In this document: positions 56,815-64,000 of the stretch, one piece after another
Layout: every line of letters starts with the position of its first letter
How positions within the stretch are numbered: position 1 is the stretch's first letter
Assembly (NCBI GenBank): GCA_022844125.1
Contig: JALHMI010000003.1
Location: 186,001-250,000, forward strand
Direction: 5' to 3'
Origin: Pirellulales bacterium
GTDB lineage: Bacteria > Planctomycetota > Planctomycetia > Pirellulales > PALSA-1355
Length of the DNA stretch: 64,000 bases
Notes under the pieces: generated by a model
Told to the model about the DNA's origin: nothing
The model's input: the letters and a program-made list of their open reading frames with translations, nothing else
Database searches by the model: none
Program-made: the position numbers and the translations under genes

Positions 56815-58041
56815 TTACTGTGCCAAAACCGGCACCGCTTCCGATTGCAATTGCGTAGCATCGTTAGCGACCTGCTCCGCGTCCGCAGGCGGAGCCGCAG
56901 CCGGTGCAACTTCCGACTCGGCCAGCGGTGGCGACTCCGGGGCGACGGCTTGCGGCTGATCTTCAGCAGGTTTGAGCGCCCCGTTCTCTTCGCGGCCTGC
57001 CCGAACCAGGTCGTGAATGTAGCGAAGCTTCTCGACCACTGGCGGGACGATCACTTCTGGCACCAGGTCCAACAGTCCCATGCTGCGATTGATCTCGTTG
57101 AGCGCCACGCCGAGTTGCTGGTAGCGTTTAATCATCGGTTCGACATCCTTGTGCACGGCATCGGTCGTGCCACCAAAGCCCTGCCACGCGGCCGTGTCGA
57201 GCGAGCTGGTCATGTCGAGATACAGCGCCCAGGTCTCGGCGAAGTCTTCCCAGGGATGCATCGTGGCGTAAGCGCTCACATAGTTTTGCTGCCAGTCGGC
57301 CGGCGGGCCTTGCTCATAATGACGCTCGAGCGCCTCGGCATACGTCGGACTTTTGTGGTCGCCGAACACCGCGATGAACTCGTCCTCGCGCCGTCCCTTG
57401 ATGAGCATGTCCCAATAGTAGTGGCCGATCTCATGGCGGAAGTGGCCGATCAGTGTCCGATGCGCTTCGCCCAGGTCGACGCGCAGCTTTTCGCGTTCGA
57501 CGTCGCAGGCCTCACGAATGTTGATCGTAATTTTGCCGTTCGCGTGACCGGTGTACACGCGCTCGCTGGCGGCTCCACCACCACGCCAGTAATTCTTCTT
57601 GGGAATCACGTCGGCCTTGAAGTCGAATGAGAGCGGCGGCTCGACGCCATCCTCTTCGGTCCCATACGGCAGCCCCAGCTCGCCCAGATCGTAGAACAGT
57701 CGGCGTTTGGCCGCTTCCAGTCGGTACCACTTGAGCAGGTTGCCTTTGACCGTCAGGTCGGGAATCAGATCGTTGAAGCGGCAACAATCGCAGAGCGGCT
57801 CCGCGGCCGCCGTCTCGGCACGCACGCACCGGTTGCACACGTCGTGCTCCAGGTAGTTTTTGCACTTCAAAATCGCGGCGCCGCAATCCGCATGACCACA
57901 GTTGAAGCCCCCCTGCTCGTTAGGCACCAGCGCCGTAACCAATCGACACGCCGGGCAATAGCCCACCTCGCGACCGCAAGTCAGGCACGAGCTGTTGTCA
58001 AAAAAGAGCGTATTACCGCAAAGGCACGAGTAGGTACGCAT
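56815..58041 (-). CDS. Putative zinc-binding metallopeptidase (Peptidase_Mx-like)
   Basis: A 408-residue protein. The N-terminal 100 residues form Zn-ribbon elements with many cysteines ('CLCGNTLFF', 'CLTCGREVGYCPACR', 'CGHADCGAAILKC', 'CNRC', 'CDCCRFNDLIPDL'). The central part holds the metallopeptidase motif 'HFRHEIGHYYWDMLIKGRREDEFIAVFGD' with H-E-I-G-H near residue 202, and 'WEDFAETWALYLDMTSSLDTA'. The family (PF15887) is a putative zincin. The C-terminal 60 residues are low-complexity Ala/Pro/Glu. The start at 58041 is chosen because the upstream 37 codons lack coding character. It ends 4 bases from the convergent transglutaminase-amidoligase gene, and both families co-occur in other bacteria. 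Confidence 0.88.
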   Translation of the reverse strand: MRTYSCLCGNTLFFDNSSCLTCGREVGYCPACRLVTALVPNEQGGFNCGHADCGAAILKCKNYLEHDVCNRCVRAETAAAEPLCDCCRFNDLIPDLTVKGNLLKWYRLEAAKRRLFYDLGELGLPYGTEEDGVEPPLSFDFKADVIPKKNYWRGGGAASERVYTGHANGKITINIREACDVEREKLRVDLGEAHRTLIGHFRHEIGHYYWDMLIKGRREDEFIAVFGDHKSPTYAEALERHYEQGPPADWQQNYVSAYATMHPWEDFAETWALYLDMTSSLDTAAWQGFGGTTDAVHKDVEPMIKRYQQLGVALNEINRSMGLLDLVPEVIVPPVVEKLRYIHDLVRAGREENGALKPAEDQPQAVAPESPPLAESEVAPAAAPPADAEQVANDATQLQSEAVPVLAQ

Positions 58042-58170
58042 GAAACTGTTCGTCCTCGAAAGATTGTCTGCTCGGCACAGGTGAGTTCGAACCGAAACGG
58101 GCAATTGCCGTGCCACCGCCGTATGTGACACGGGACCGATCAAGTCTAGCATCTGCTGAACGCCAGGTGA

Positions 58171-58660
58171 TCAATCCATGGCCGGATTCAGTCCAACCTC
58201 GCCGCCTTCGGGTCCGACCTCTAGCTCCTTGAAGAACTCAGGAGGCAAGCGCCGTCGTGGGCGGTCCGGATCCGGGACCAGCCCCACGAGTAACATCATC
58301 GCAACGATTCCCAGGATCAGGCCGACCAGTCCTTGAACCTGGCGGGGCTCCCTTCGAACGAGCGAGACGACCAAACACACCGTTGCCCCCAACAGACAAG
58401 CCAATGTGATCAACGTGAAAATGAAGAACAATCCACCCGGAAGTTGGCCACCCTCCATCGCTTTCGCCATGTACGCGGAGATCACAAATCCAATGCACGC
58501 CCAACCCAGATTGAGCGCCAGTTTGGAGAACTTGGGGACAACCTGCGGACTGCCGGCCCCCTCGTTGATGAACAGCGGCAGGTCGTCGTTGCTGATAAGC
58601 GTCGCCCGCTGTAGCGGCCGCGATGTCGCCTGTATGAAGCGGCGGCGGAATTGGGATCAT
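58171..58660 (-). CDS. Small membrane protein, reading frame apparently shifted
   Basis: Two overlapping frames look like one gene. The frame from ATG 58660 ('MIPIPPPLHTGDIAAATAGD') has normal N-terminal character but runs into a poor sequence. A second frame, with no start codon of its own before GTG 58485, continues as '(T)LISNDDLPLFINEGAGSPQVVPKFSKLALNLGWACIGFVISAYMAKAMEG', then three hydrophobic helices ('LFFIFTLITLACLLGATVCLVVSLV', 'GLVGLILGIVAMMLLVGLV') and ends at 58171. They join across about 58596-58606 with a one-base change. The hypothetical product has about 160 residues and three membrane helices. A sequencing error, a real frameshift mutation or programmed frameshifting are possible. 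Function unknown. Confidence 0.55.
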
Positions 58661-58705
58661 GGTCGGTATCGTGCCATCAGCGCCGCGAAGCGCGGACTCA
58701 TTTGT

Positions 58706-60019
58706 TTAGGCGATCTCAAAGCCCTTCCGCTGTTCGCGCCGGAGCCAGTTGTTGGCCTCCGCATCGCCGACGAACTCTTCCGCCTCGGGATTCCACGAAA
58801 GCTTCCGTCCCAGCCGCATCGAGATGTTCGCGAGGTGGCAAACACTCACGGAACGATGCTGGCTTTCGACGTCGGAGATCGGTTGTTTGCGCTCGCGAAC
58901 GCAGTCGAAGAAGTTGCCCATGTGATTGACGATCGCGTCCAGCTTTCCAGACCGCGGTGGCCGATCGAGGTTGTCGAAGTCATAGAGCTTGTACTGGTCT
59001 CGCTCAAGCGGTTCGTCCTTCAGGCGGTCGACGGCCACGCCCGCCACGACGCCGCGATTGGCGAAGATCCGACCGCCATCCCCCTCAAACATCACGCCGT
59101 TACGGCCATTGTCGACGATTTCCAGTTCGACACCGTTCGCGTAGTGCATCCGAGCCGAGTAGTTGAGCGCCACGTTGTACCCATCCGGTACGTTGGGGAA
59201 GTCCGCCCGGCCGTCGATCTCGACCGGCCCGGAGTGTTGCATGCCGGCGCCCCACTGAGCGATGTCGACATGATGCGCGCCCCAGTCGGTCATCTGGCCG
59301 CCGCTGTATTCGTACCACCAGCGAAACGTGTAATGCGTACGCTCGGCGATGTACGGCACCTCGGGGGTCGGCCCCTGCCAGAGATTCCAGTTGAAGTGAG
59401 CGGGGACTGGACCGGTTGCAAACGGTCCACCGATCTTGTTCTTGCCGAGTGTGACGATGATCTTCTGCAGCTTGCCGATGCGGCCTTGCTGGACCAGTTC
59501 GCAGGCCAGGCGAAAGTTCGCGTCGCTCCGCTCCCACGAGCCAACTTGTACGACTCGCCCCGTCTCGCGTACCACGCGCGTGAGCAGCTTTCCTTCGTCG
59601 ATCGTGAGCGTCAGCGGCTTCTCGCAGTACACGTCCTTGCCGGCTCGACAGGCGTCGATCAGCATCTTCGTGTGCCAGTGGTCGGGCGTGCCGATCAGCA
59701 CCACGTCGACGTCCGGCCGTTCCAGCACACGCCGATAGTCCTCGACCAGGTCTGCCTTGCCGCCGAATTGATCGACTGCCTTCTCCCCGATCTCACGGTC
59801 GACGTCCGCGATCGCCACCACGTCCCCATATGGCAGCGCCTTCTCGGTAATCACCGAACCTTGGTAGCGCATGCCGATGGCTGCGATCCCGAAACGGTCG
59901 TTCTTGCCGCGCGCAAGCGTCCGCTCTTCGGCCCGGGCGGTGAACACGTAAGGTTTGATCGCGCCGGCGGAAAGTGCGGCCGCGGAAGCCAGGAACTGGC
60001 GGCGAGTAGGACGTGGCAT
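58706..60019 (-). CDS. Gfo/Idh/MocA family oxidoreductase, Tat-exported
   Basis: A 437-residue NAD(P)-dependent oxidoreductase-like protein with a twin-arginine signal (MPRPTRRQFLASAAALSAG). The nucleotide-binding segment is 'RFGIAAIGMRYQGS' (about 42-55), and the conserved E134-K-P136 ('DVYCEKPLTLT') and 'GTPDHWHTKMLIDACRAGK' are family hallmarks. The C-terminal domain carries 'WWYEYSGGQMTDWGAHHVDIAQWG'. Tat-exported members are typical in planctomycetes and act in the periplasm on glycosides or sugar derivatives; substrate unknown. The ATG at 60019 gives the Tat signal. It is 65 bases downstream of the FG-GAP protein gene and probably co-transcribed, although a palindrome lies between them. 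Confidence 0.92.
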   Translation of the reverse strand: MPRPTRRQFLASAAALSAGAIKPYVFTARAEERTLARGKNDRFGIAAIGMRYQGSVITEKALPYGDVVAIADVDREIGEKAVDQFGGKADLVEDYRRVLERPDVDVVLIGTPDHWHTKMLIDACRAGKDVYCEKPLTLTIDEGKLLTRVVRETGRVVQVGSWERSDANFRLACELVQQGRIGKLQKIIVTLGKNKIGGPFATGPVPAHFNWNLWQGPTPEVPYIAERTHYTFRWWYEYSGGQMTDWGAHHVDIAQWGAGMQHSGPVEIDGRADFPNVPDGYNVALNYSARMHYANGVELEIVDNGRNGVMFEGDGGRIFANRGVVAGVAVDRLKDEPLERDQYKLYDFDNLDRPPRSGKLDAIVNHMGNFFDCVRERKQPISDVESQHRSVSVCHLANISMRLGRKLSWNPEAEEFVGDAEANNWLRREQRKGFEIA

Positions 60020-60036
60020 CAAAGCTCTCCACGAAG

Positions 60037-60058
60037 CCAGGGGAATACCTTCCCCTGG
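60037..60058. repeat. Palindrome in the gap before the oxidoreductase gene
   Basis: A 9-bp stem (60037-60045 with 60050-60058) with a 4-base loop, of the same CCAGGGGAA/TTCCCCTGG type as the pair at 41314-41382. It lies in the 65-base gap between two minus-strand genes, just upstream of the oxidoreductase start. Confidence 0.6.
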
Positions 60059-60084
60059 AAAACGCACGTATTGTCGCTCTACCT

Positions 60085-61230
60085 CTACTCCCGAACCTGC
60101 TCGAAATAGTAGGTTCCCTTTTTGTTGCTCGTCACCACGTCGAGCAGTCCATCCTGATTGACGTCCGCCACTTCAAACTGCGTGCCCACGCCACTGTCGT
60201 GATCGATCTCATGCGCGGTCCAGACCGGCTTGCCGTCTTTCCGCTGCAGCTCAAACCAGAGGACCACGGCCGGATCGTCGGGCCGGACATCACCCTTGGG
60301 GCCGTGCGCCCAGTAGCGTTTGCCGGTTACGAAGTCCTTCAGCCCATCACCGTTCATGTCAACCAGGTTCAGCGAATGCGTCTGCGTCACGATGCTCGAG
60401 ATCTCGTGGGTCTTCCAGCCGTCGGGCGTCTGCTCGTGCCACCAGATGCCTTGTCCGTGTGCGCTGCTCGAAAGCACGTCGTTATCGCCGTCGCCATCGA
60501 AGTCGTAGGCATACATTTGGGCGCACTGCTCGCCGAACTTCACGGGGTGGAACACCCAGGGCGAATCCGACTTTTCGGCCGGTGCTTCCCACCAGCCTTC
60601 GACGACCATGATGTCCTGACGGCCGTCACCGTTGATGTCACCCGAGCCGATGCCGTGCGAAAAGCGATCCGTGGCCGGAGCATTGGGTCCCGATACCGAG
60701 GTGAGCGGCCATTGGCCCGCCTTGGCCCGACTGGCAAAGCCCACGTTCTTGCCAGGGTCGAACGAGAATATCAGCTCGCGCACACCGTCGCCATCGAGGT
60801 CGCGCATGTCGGGACTTTCGTTGTTGGTAATCGGCGTCAGCGTGTGCTTGGTCCACTTGCCGGCCGGCTCGGCGGGCTGCTCGAACCACCAGGTTTGCAG
60901 GCCCGGAAAGTCGACGACGATCAAATCCGTGCGGCCATCGCCGTTCACGTCGTCCGCGAAGTTCTGGAACGAGTTGCTGTAATTGTGCGGATCATAGGTC
61001 TTCGCATCGTCGATCACGGGAACGAGCTTCCAGTCCGGCGCGGCGAAATAGACCGGCCCGGCCGAGACATCGAGCTTGCCGTCGCCGTTGAAGTCGCCGA
61101 CGGATGTGCCCTCGCTACGGAACGCAGGATCGATCTGAGTTCGCTTGAACTTCAGCTTCTTGCCTTCGGCGGCGGCAGCGATCGTGACGCAAGAAATGAG
61201 GATCAACAAGGCACAACAAAAACGTTGCAT
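60085..61230 (-). CDS. FG-GAP/VCBS repeat exported protein
   Basis: A 381-residue secreted protein with a signal peptide (MQRFCCALLILISCVTIAAA) and at least seven Ca2+-type D-x-[DN]-x-D-G-x-x-[DE] loops: 'DFNGDGKLDV', 'DVNGDGRTDLI', 'DLDGDGVRELIF', 'DINGDGRQDIMV', 'DFDGDGDNDVL', 'DMNGDGLKDFV' and 'DVNQDGLLDVV'. These form a beta-propeller of the VCBS/FG-GAP (integrin-like) type, common in planctomycete exported proteins. Interblade segments have recurrent 'W(F/W)EQPAE' and 'WKTHEI' strings. The role may be surface adhesion or substrate binding. It sits between the oxidoreductase and isomerase genes on the same strand. No enzymatic motif was seen. Confidence 0.9.
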   Translation of the reverse strand: MQRFCCALLILISCVTIAAAAEGKKLKFKRTQIDPAFRSEGTSVGDFNGDGKLDVSAGPVYFAAPDWKLVPVIDDAKTYDPHNYSNSFQNFADDVNGDGRTDLIVVDFPGLQTWWFEQPAEPAGKWTKHTLTPITNNESPDMRDLDGDGVRELIFSFDPGKNVGFASRAKAGQWPLTSVSGPNAPATDRFSHGIGSGDINGDGRQDIMVVEGWWEAPAEKSDSPWVFHPVKFGEQCAQMYAYDFDGDGDNDVLSSSAHGQGIWWHEQTPDGWKTHEISSIVTQTHSLNLVDMNGDGLKDFVTGKRYWAHGPKGDVRPDDPAVVLWFELQRKDGKPVWTAHEIDHDSGVGTQFEVADVNQDGLLDVVTSNKKGTYYFEQVRE

Positions 61231-61405
61231 CGCGGGATGTCCAGGTAGGTAAAACGGGCTGGCAGGTGGGAACTGGCTCGCCTATGAGCGTAGTCGACCG
61301 GCCGCAGCGACGCAAATTGCCCGGCAAGGTGTGCGCGGCCGACCACAATGGTCGAACCCACGCTGGATCCGGGGCCTGCAAGTCGCAATGCGAAACGCGA
61401 GCCGG

Positions 61406-62173
61406 CTAGAGCATGCTCTCGAGCAGGAGCCGCATCTTGCGCAGCTCGGCCACGTGGTCGACGCCTTCCATCTCGGTGATATGAATCACCAGGGCCCGAT
61501 TGTATTTGAACTTCTCGAGCTGGGAAATCAGGCGGCTATATTCGATTTCGCCTTGCCCGATGCGGACCTGCAGCTTGTCCTTGCTGGTGTCGCGGAGGTG
61601 GACATTGTAGACGTAGCGAAATACCTGGTCGTAGCTTCCGCCGGCATGGGGACCATAGACGTAGTGGCTGGGGTCAAGCGTCAATCCCAGCCCCTTCACG
61701 TTGTCGCACAGCACCACGGCCGTATCGGGGTCCTGGGTGATGCGGCCGGTTTCGGTCTTGATGCCCACCCTCACGCCTTCCTGCGAGGCGATGCTCACCA
61801 TCCGCTTCAGGCGGTCGATCTCGGCGTTGAACGGCGTGCCAATTTCGGCCGCGGGAGCGGTCAGCGACACGACTTTCGTGGCCTTGGCCAAACGGCAGCA
61901 GGCTGCGAACTGGTCGTAGTACTCCTCGCCTTCGGCATCGATTTCGACGCTGTAGCCCGAGATTGTCAGCCGGTAGGTCTCCCGGCAGGTGGCAATCGCG
62001 GTATCCAGATCGCGCGCGATCTCCGAGGGCTTCATGTGGCCGCCGCGTTCGTGCAGGGCAATCTCGATGTTCGAAAACTCAAGGTCGACCAGTCGCTGCA
62101 AGACTCCGTCCAGCGACAAATTGGGAAAGCATTCGCTCGAAGCGGCAACAAACACGCGCGATCCTCCGTGCAC
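61406..62173 (-). CDS. Sugar phosphate isomerase/epimerase
   Basis: A 255-residue TIM-barrel protein of the xylose-isomerase-like/AP-endonuclease-2 family. Metal-site candidates are 'VGIKTETGRI', 'LTLDPSHYVYG', 'YNVHLRDTSKD' and 'ALVIHITEMEG'. 'NLSLDGVLQRLVDLEFSNIEIALHERGGHMK' is the N-terminal barrel start. It lacks a signal peptide, so it is cytoplasmic, whereas the two downstream genes encode exported proteins. A 175-base gap separates it from the FG-GAP gene. Specific substrate unknown; the context suggests uptake and processing of a sugar released outside the cell. Confidence 0.82.
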   Translation of the reverse strand: MHGGSRVFVAASSECFPNLSLDGVLQRLVDLEFSNIEIALHERGGHMKPSEIARDLDTAIATCRETYRLTISGYSVEIDAEGEEYYDQFAACCRLAKATKVVSLTAPAAEIGTPFNAEIDRLKRMVSIASQEGVRVGIKTETGRITQDPDTAVVLCDNVKGLGLTLDPSHYVYGPHAGGSYDQVFRYVYNVHLRDTSKDKLQVRIGQGEIEYSRLISQLEKFKYNRALVIHITEMEGVDHVAELRKMRLLLESML

Positions 62174-62452
62174 TAAGCTGGTGGTCTCTTCAGCACTGCC
62201 GCCCGCAGTGCTTTAACTGGCTGGCATGACTGGGAGCACAGCTTACCGCGATAGCCGCGTGTTTGGCAACACCGCGAAATTACCGGCGCGCCGGCGGACT
62301 GCGTTGAGTCTGCTGCGAGCAAGAGTCGCGTTTCGCGCCGCTCCCGTCCGCGCTATAATGTCGGATGCCGCAATTCCAGGGCGGCCGCAGCCGTGCTATC
62401 ACCTTGCGCGCCCAGCTCGCGCGAGATTCATTCGCCAACACCAGGTGCCGTC

Positions 62453-63529
62453 ATGGATCCCCAAAACTCGCCGCAAGGCAACTATGTAAACGCCCAGTAC
62501 GTCGACCCCCGCGCGCCGATCCGCGTAATCGTTGAACAGCCCCGGGGGAGTTGGATCGGCCGCCTGATCCGCTGGGGCGTAACCATCGTCCTCCTGCTGG
62601 TCGTGCTCGGCATGCTCCTCGGCAACAGCGATTCGCTCCAGGAGGAGCACCATTCACTGAGTGAGACTGCCACCAACAAGATCGCGATCATCAAGATCGA
62701 AGGCACGATCATCGGCGCCGAAGGGTACGTCAAGGACCAGATCGAGCAGGTCCGCGACGACGATGACGTGAAGGCCGTGATCGTGCGCGTCGACTCTCCC
62801 GGCGGCACCGTTACCGGCAGCGACTATATCTACCACCATCTGAAGCTACTCAAGGCCAAGAAGCAGATTCCAATTGTCGTCAGCATGGGGGGCATCGCTG
62901 CCAGCGGCGGCTACTACGTGGCCATGGCAGCCGGCGGAGACGAAAACACCATCTATGCCGAGCCCACCACGTGGACGGGCTCGATCGGCGTGATCATCCC
63001 GCACTACGACTTCGCCAAGCTGATGAAGGAGTGGGATATCGAGGACGACTCGATCGCCAGCCACCCGCTCAAGATGATGGGCAGCCCTACGCGCGACCTG
63101 CCGGAACCTTACAAGGAAGAGGAAGCGACGATTCTCAAAGGCCTGGTCGACTCCAGCTTCGAAGGGTTCAAGGAAATCGTGCTCGCCAGCCGCCCCGCGC
63201 TCCGCGGCGACCAGGCCAAGCAGGATATCGTCTTCACGGGTCGCATCTTCACGGCCAAGCAAGCCCAGGAAAACTTACTCGTCGATCAACTGGGTTTCAT
63301 CGAGGACGCTATCGATCGGGCCCTCGAACTGGGCAATCTCGACCGCGACAACACGCGCGTCGTGGAATACAAAAAGCCGGTCGGCGCGCTCGATGCCTTG
63401 CTGTTCGGTTCGCAATCGCAGAGCCGCACTCGACAACTCGACCTGGCGTCGCTTGCCGACTTGACAGTACCCAGGCCCTACTACCTGTGCACCTGGATGC
63501 CGGTGCTGGCTGGACTGTCGCAGCCGTAG
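62453..63529 (+). CDS. sppA: Signal peptide peptidase SppA
   Basis: A 358-residue membrane-anchored serine protease that degrades released signal peptides. The ATG at 62453 is chosen because the 20 codons before it are not family-like. A single transmembrane helix is near residues 40-58 ('LIRWGVTIVLLLVVLGMLLG'). The catalytic Ser is in 'MGGIAASGGYYVAMAAGG' and the general-base Lys probably in 'GRIFTAKQAQENLLVDQLG', with 'VDSPGGTVTGSDYIY' as the oxyanion segment. The length fits the short (bacillar) SppA form, which is half the size of E. coli SppA. It is divergent from the isomerase gene, with a 279-base gap of no visible gene, and convergent with the next. Confidence 0.92.
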   Translation: MDPQNSPQGNYVNAQYVDPRAPIRVIVEQPRGSWIGRLIRWGVTIVLLLVVLGMLLGNSDSLQEEHHSLSETATNKIAIIKIEGTIIGAEGYVKDQIEQVRDDDDVKAVIVRVDSPGGTVTGSDYIYHHLKLLKAKKQIPIVVSMGGIAASGGYYVAMAAGGDENTIYAEPTTWTGSIGVIIPHYDFAKLMKEWDIEDDSIASHPLKMMGSPTRDLPEPYKEEEATILKGLVDSSFEGFKEIVLASRPALRGDQAKQDIVFTGRIFTAKQAQENLLVDQLGFIEDAIDRALELGNLDRDNTRVVEYKKPVGALDALLFGSQSQSRTRQLDLASLADLTVPRPYYLCTWMPVLAGLSQP

Positions 63530-63535
63530 GCTCGC

Positions 63536-64000
63536 CTAATCCCGCGGCTTGGGGTCTTGGTCCGCGGAGGGCGCGGGCTTGCCATCGCGCTGGCCCCGGC
63601 GCTCGTCTTCGCGCGATTTGTTGCCGCGGCGCGGGCGAAAGTCGCCCGCCGGCCCCGGTCGCTCGTCGAAGGAGCCGCGTGGCGGTCCGCCACCGCGCTC
63701 AAAGTACATTCGCCGCAATTGCTGCAGCATCTCCTCGCGGGGAAGCTTTAGCAGGCGCTCGCGCTCGGCCGGCGGCACTTCGCTCTGCAGAAACCTGAGA
63801 AGTTCCTCCCCTACCAGGGCATTGCCGCGTCGTTCGCGTTGCCAGGCGCTCGAACGCCGCAGCGACGCAAACACCCAACTGCGAATTACGCGCCGCTGAG
63901 CATCAAGCGAGACGACCTTGGCCACTTCGGCCTTCGCCGATTCCGAGAGCTTAGCCGTCAATCTTTCGATATCCTCTTGCGTCACTTTCGAGTCGCTTTC
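63536..64000 (-). CDS. Unknown protein, 5' end outside the window
   Basis: The reading frame is open to the window edge, so only the C-terminal 155 residues or so are seen, and the GTG at 63985 is probably internal. The part contains helical 'DIERLTAKLSESAKAEVAKVVSLDAQRRVIRSW' and 'EELLRFLQSEVPPAERERLLKLPREEMLQQLRRMYFE', then a disordered Arg/Gly/Pro-rich tail. The L-x-x-L-P-x-E-E-M motif recurs in planctomycete proteins of unknown role. No membrane segment. It is convergent with sppA (6 bases between stops). Confidence 0.6.
   Translation of the reverse strand, partial: ESDSKVTQEDIERLTAKLSESAKAEVAKVVSLDAQRRVIRSWVFASLRRSSAWQRERRGNALVGEELLRFLQSEVPPAERERLLKLPREEMLQQLRRMYFERGGGPPRGSFDERPGPAGDFRPRRGNKSREDERRGQRDGKPAPSADQDPKPRD

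Overview
The window looks like a chromosomal segment of a high-GC planctomycete, most likely of the Pirellulales. The evidence is the set of family signatures: tandem DUF1559 pilin-like proteins, a DUF1501 protein paired with a cytochrome/DUF1549/LamG/DUF1553 protein, a TIGR03790 protein, a signal-peptide sulfatase, Tat-exported Gfo/Idh/MocA and sugar-phosphate-isomerase proteins, and several small proteins that resemble planctomycete-only families. No phage, IS element, CRISPR array, rRNA or convincing tRNA was seen. Gene order is mostly that of an ordinary core/accessory mosaic.

Layout. 1-2.4 kb: two DUF1559 paralogues, the first cut by the window edge. 2.75-7.2 kb (minus): TIGR03790 protein, tadA, a TIM-barrel isomerase/epimerase and a PhyH-type dioxygenase. 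7.3-10.1 kb: VanZ-like protein, then a UDP-glucuronate decarboxylase and a nucleotide-sugar dehydrogenase. 10.5-13.8 kb: secreted unknowns, a PmoA/DUF6807 protein, a small conserved protein, csrA with a clear promoter, and a small exported protein. 13.8-19.1 kb: acyl-CoA dehydrogenase, SDR, histidine phosphatase and APH-type kinase on the minus strand, with a second acyl-CoA dehydrogenase divergent from them. The composition and the unusual Asp in one dehydrogenase resemble ACAD10/ACAD11 and the Lva pathway for 4-hydroxyacyl-CoA. 19.1-26.3 kb: gluQRS, SRPBCC protein, an Asp-repeat protein, an MFS transporter, DUF1990 and a hypothetical protein.

26.8-29.8 kb: korAB (2-oxoacid:ferredoxin oxidoreductase), closed by a perfect 20-bp terminator. 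29.9-36.8 kb: a Cys-rich exported beta-rich protein, a sulfatase interrupted by an in-frame amber codon, a membrane protein overlapping an MFS transporter, nadA and two small membrane proteins. 36.9-41.3 kb: LamG/purple-acid-phosphatase protein, a 31-residue Lys-rich protein, a YheU (UPF0270) protein and a di-haem cytochrome. 41.4-48 kb (minus): asnS, trxB, an isolated fliM, proA and pckA. 48.2-52.8 kb: the DUF1501 and DUF1553 pair. 53.3-58.7 kb: a transglutaminase-amidoligase (DUF2126) fusion convergent with a zinc metallopeptidase, then a small membrane gene that appears frameshifted. 58.7-64 kb: Gfo/Idh/MocA oxidoreductase, FG-GAP repeat protein, sugar-phosphate isomerase, sppA and the 3' end of an unknown gene.

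The strongest leads are the ACAD10/11-like cluster with a candidate operator, the amber-interrupted but otherwise intact sulfatase, the transglutaminase-amidoligase/peptidase pair, the apparent frameshift near 58.6 kb, the DUF1559 protein with a degenerate prepilin leader, and recurring intergenic palindromes. All functional calls come from reading motifs by eye; no database search was run.
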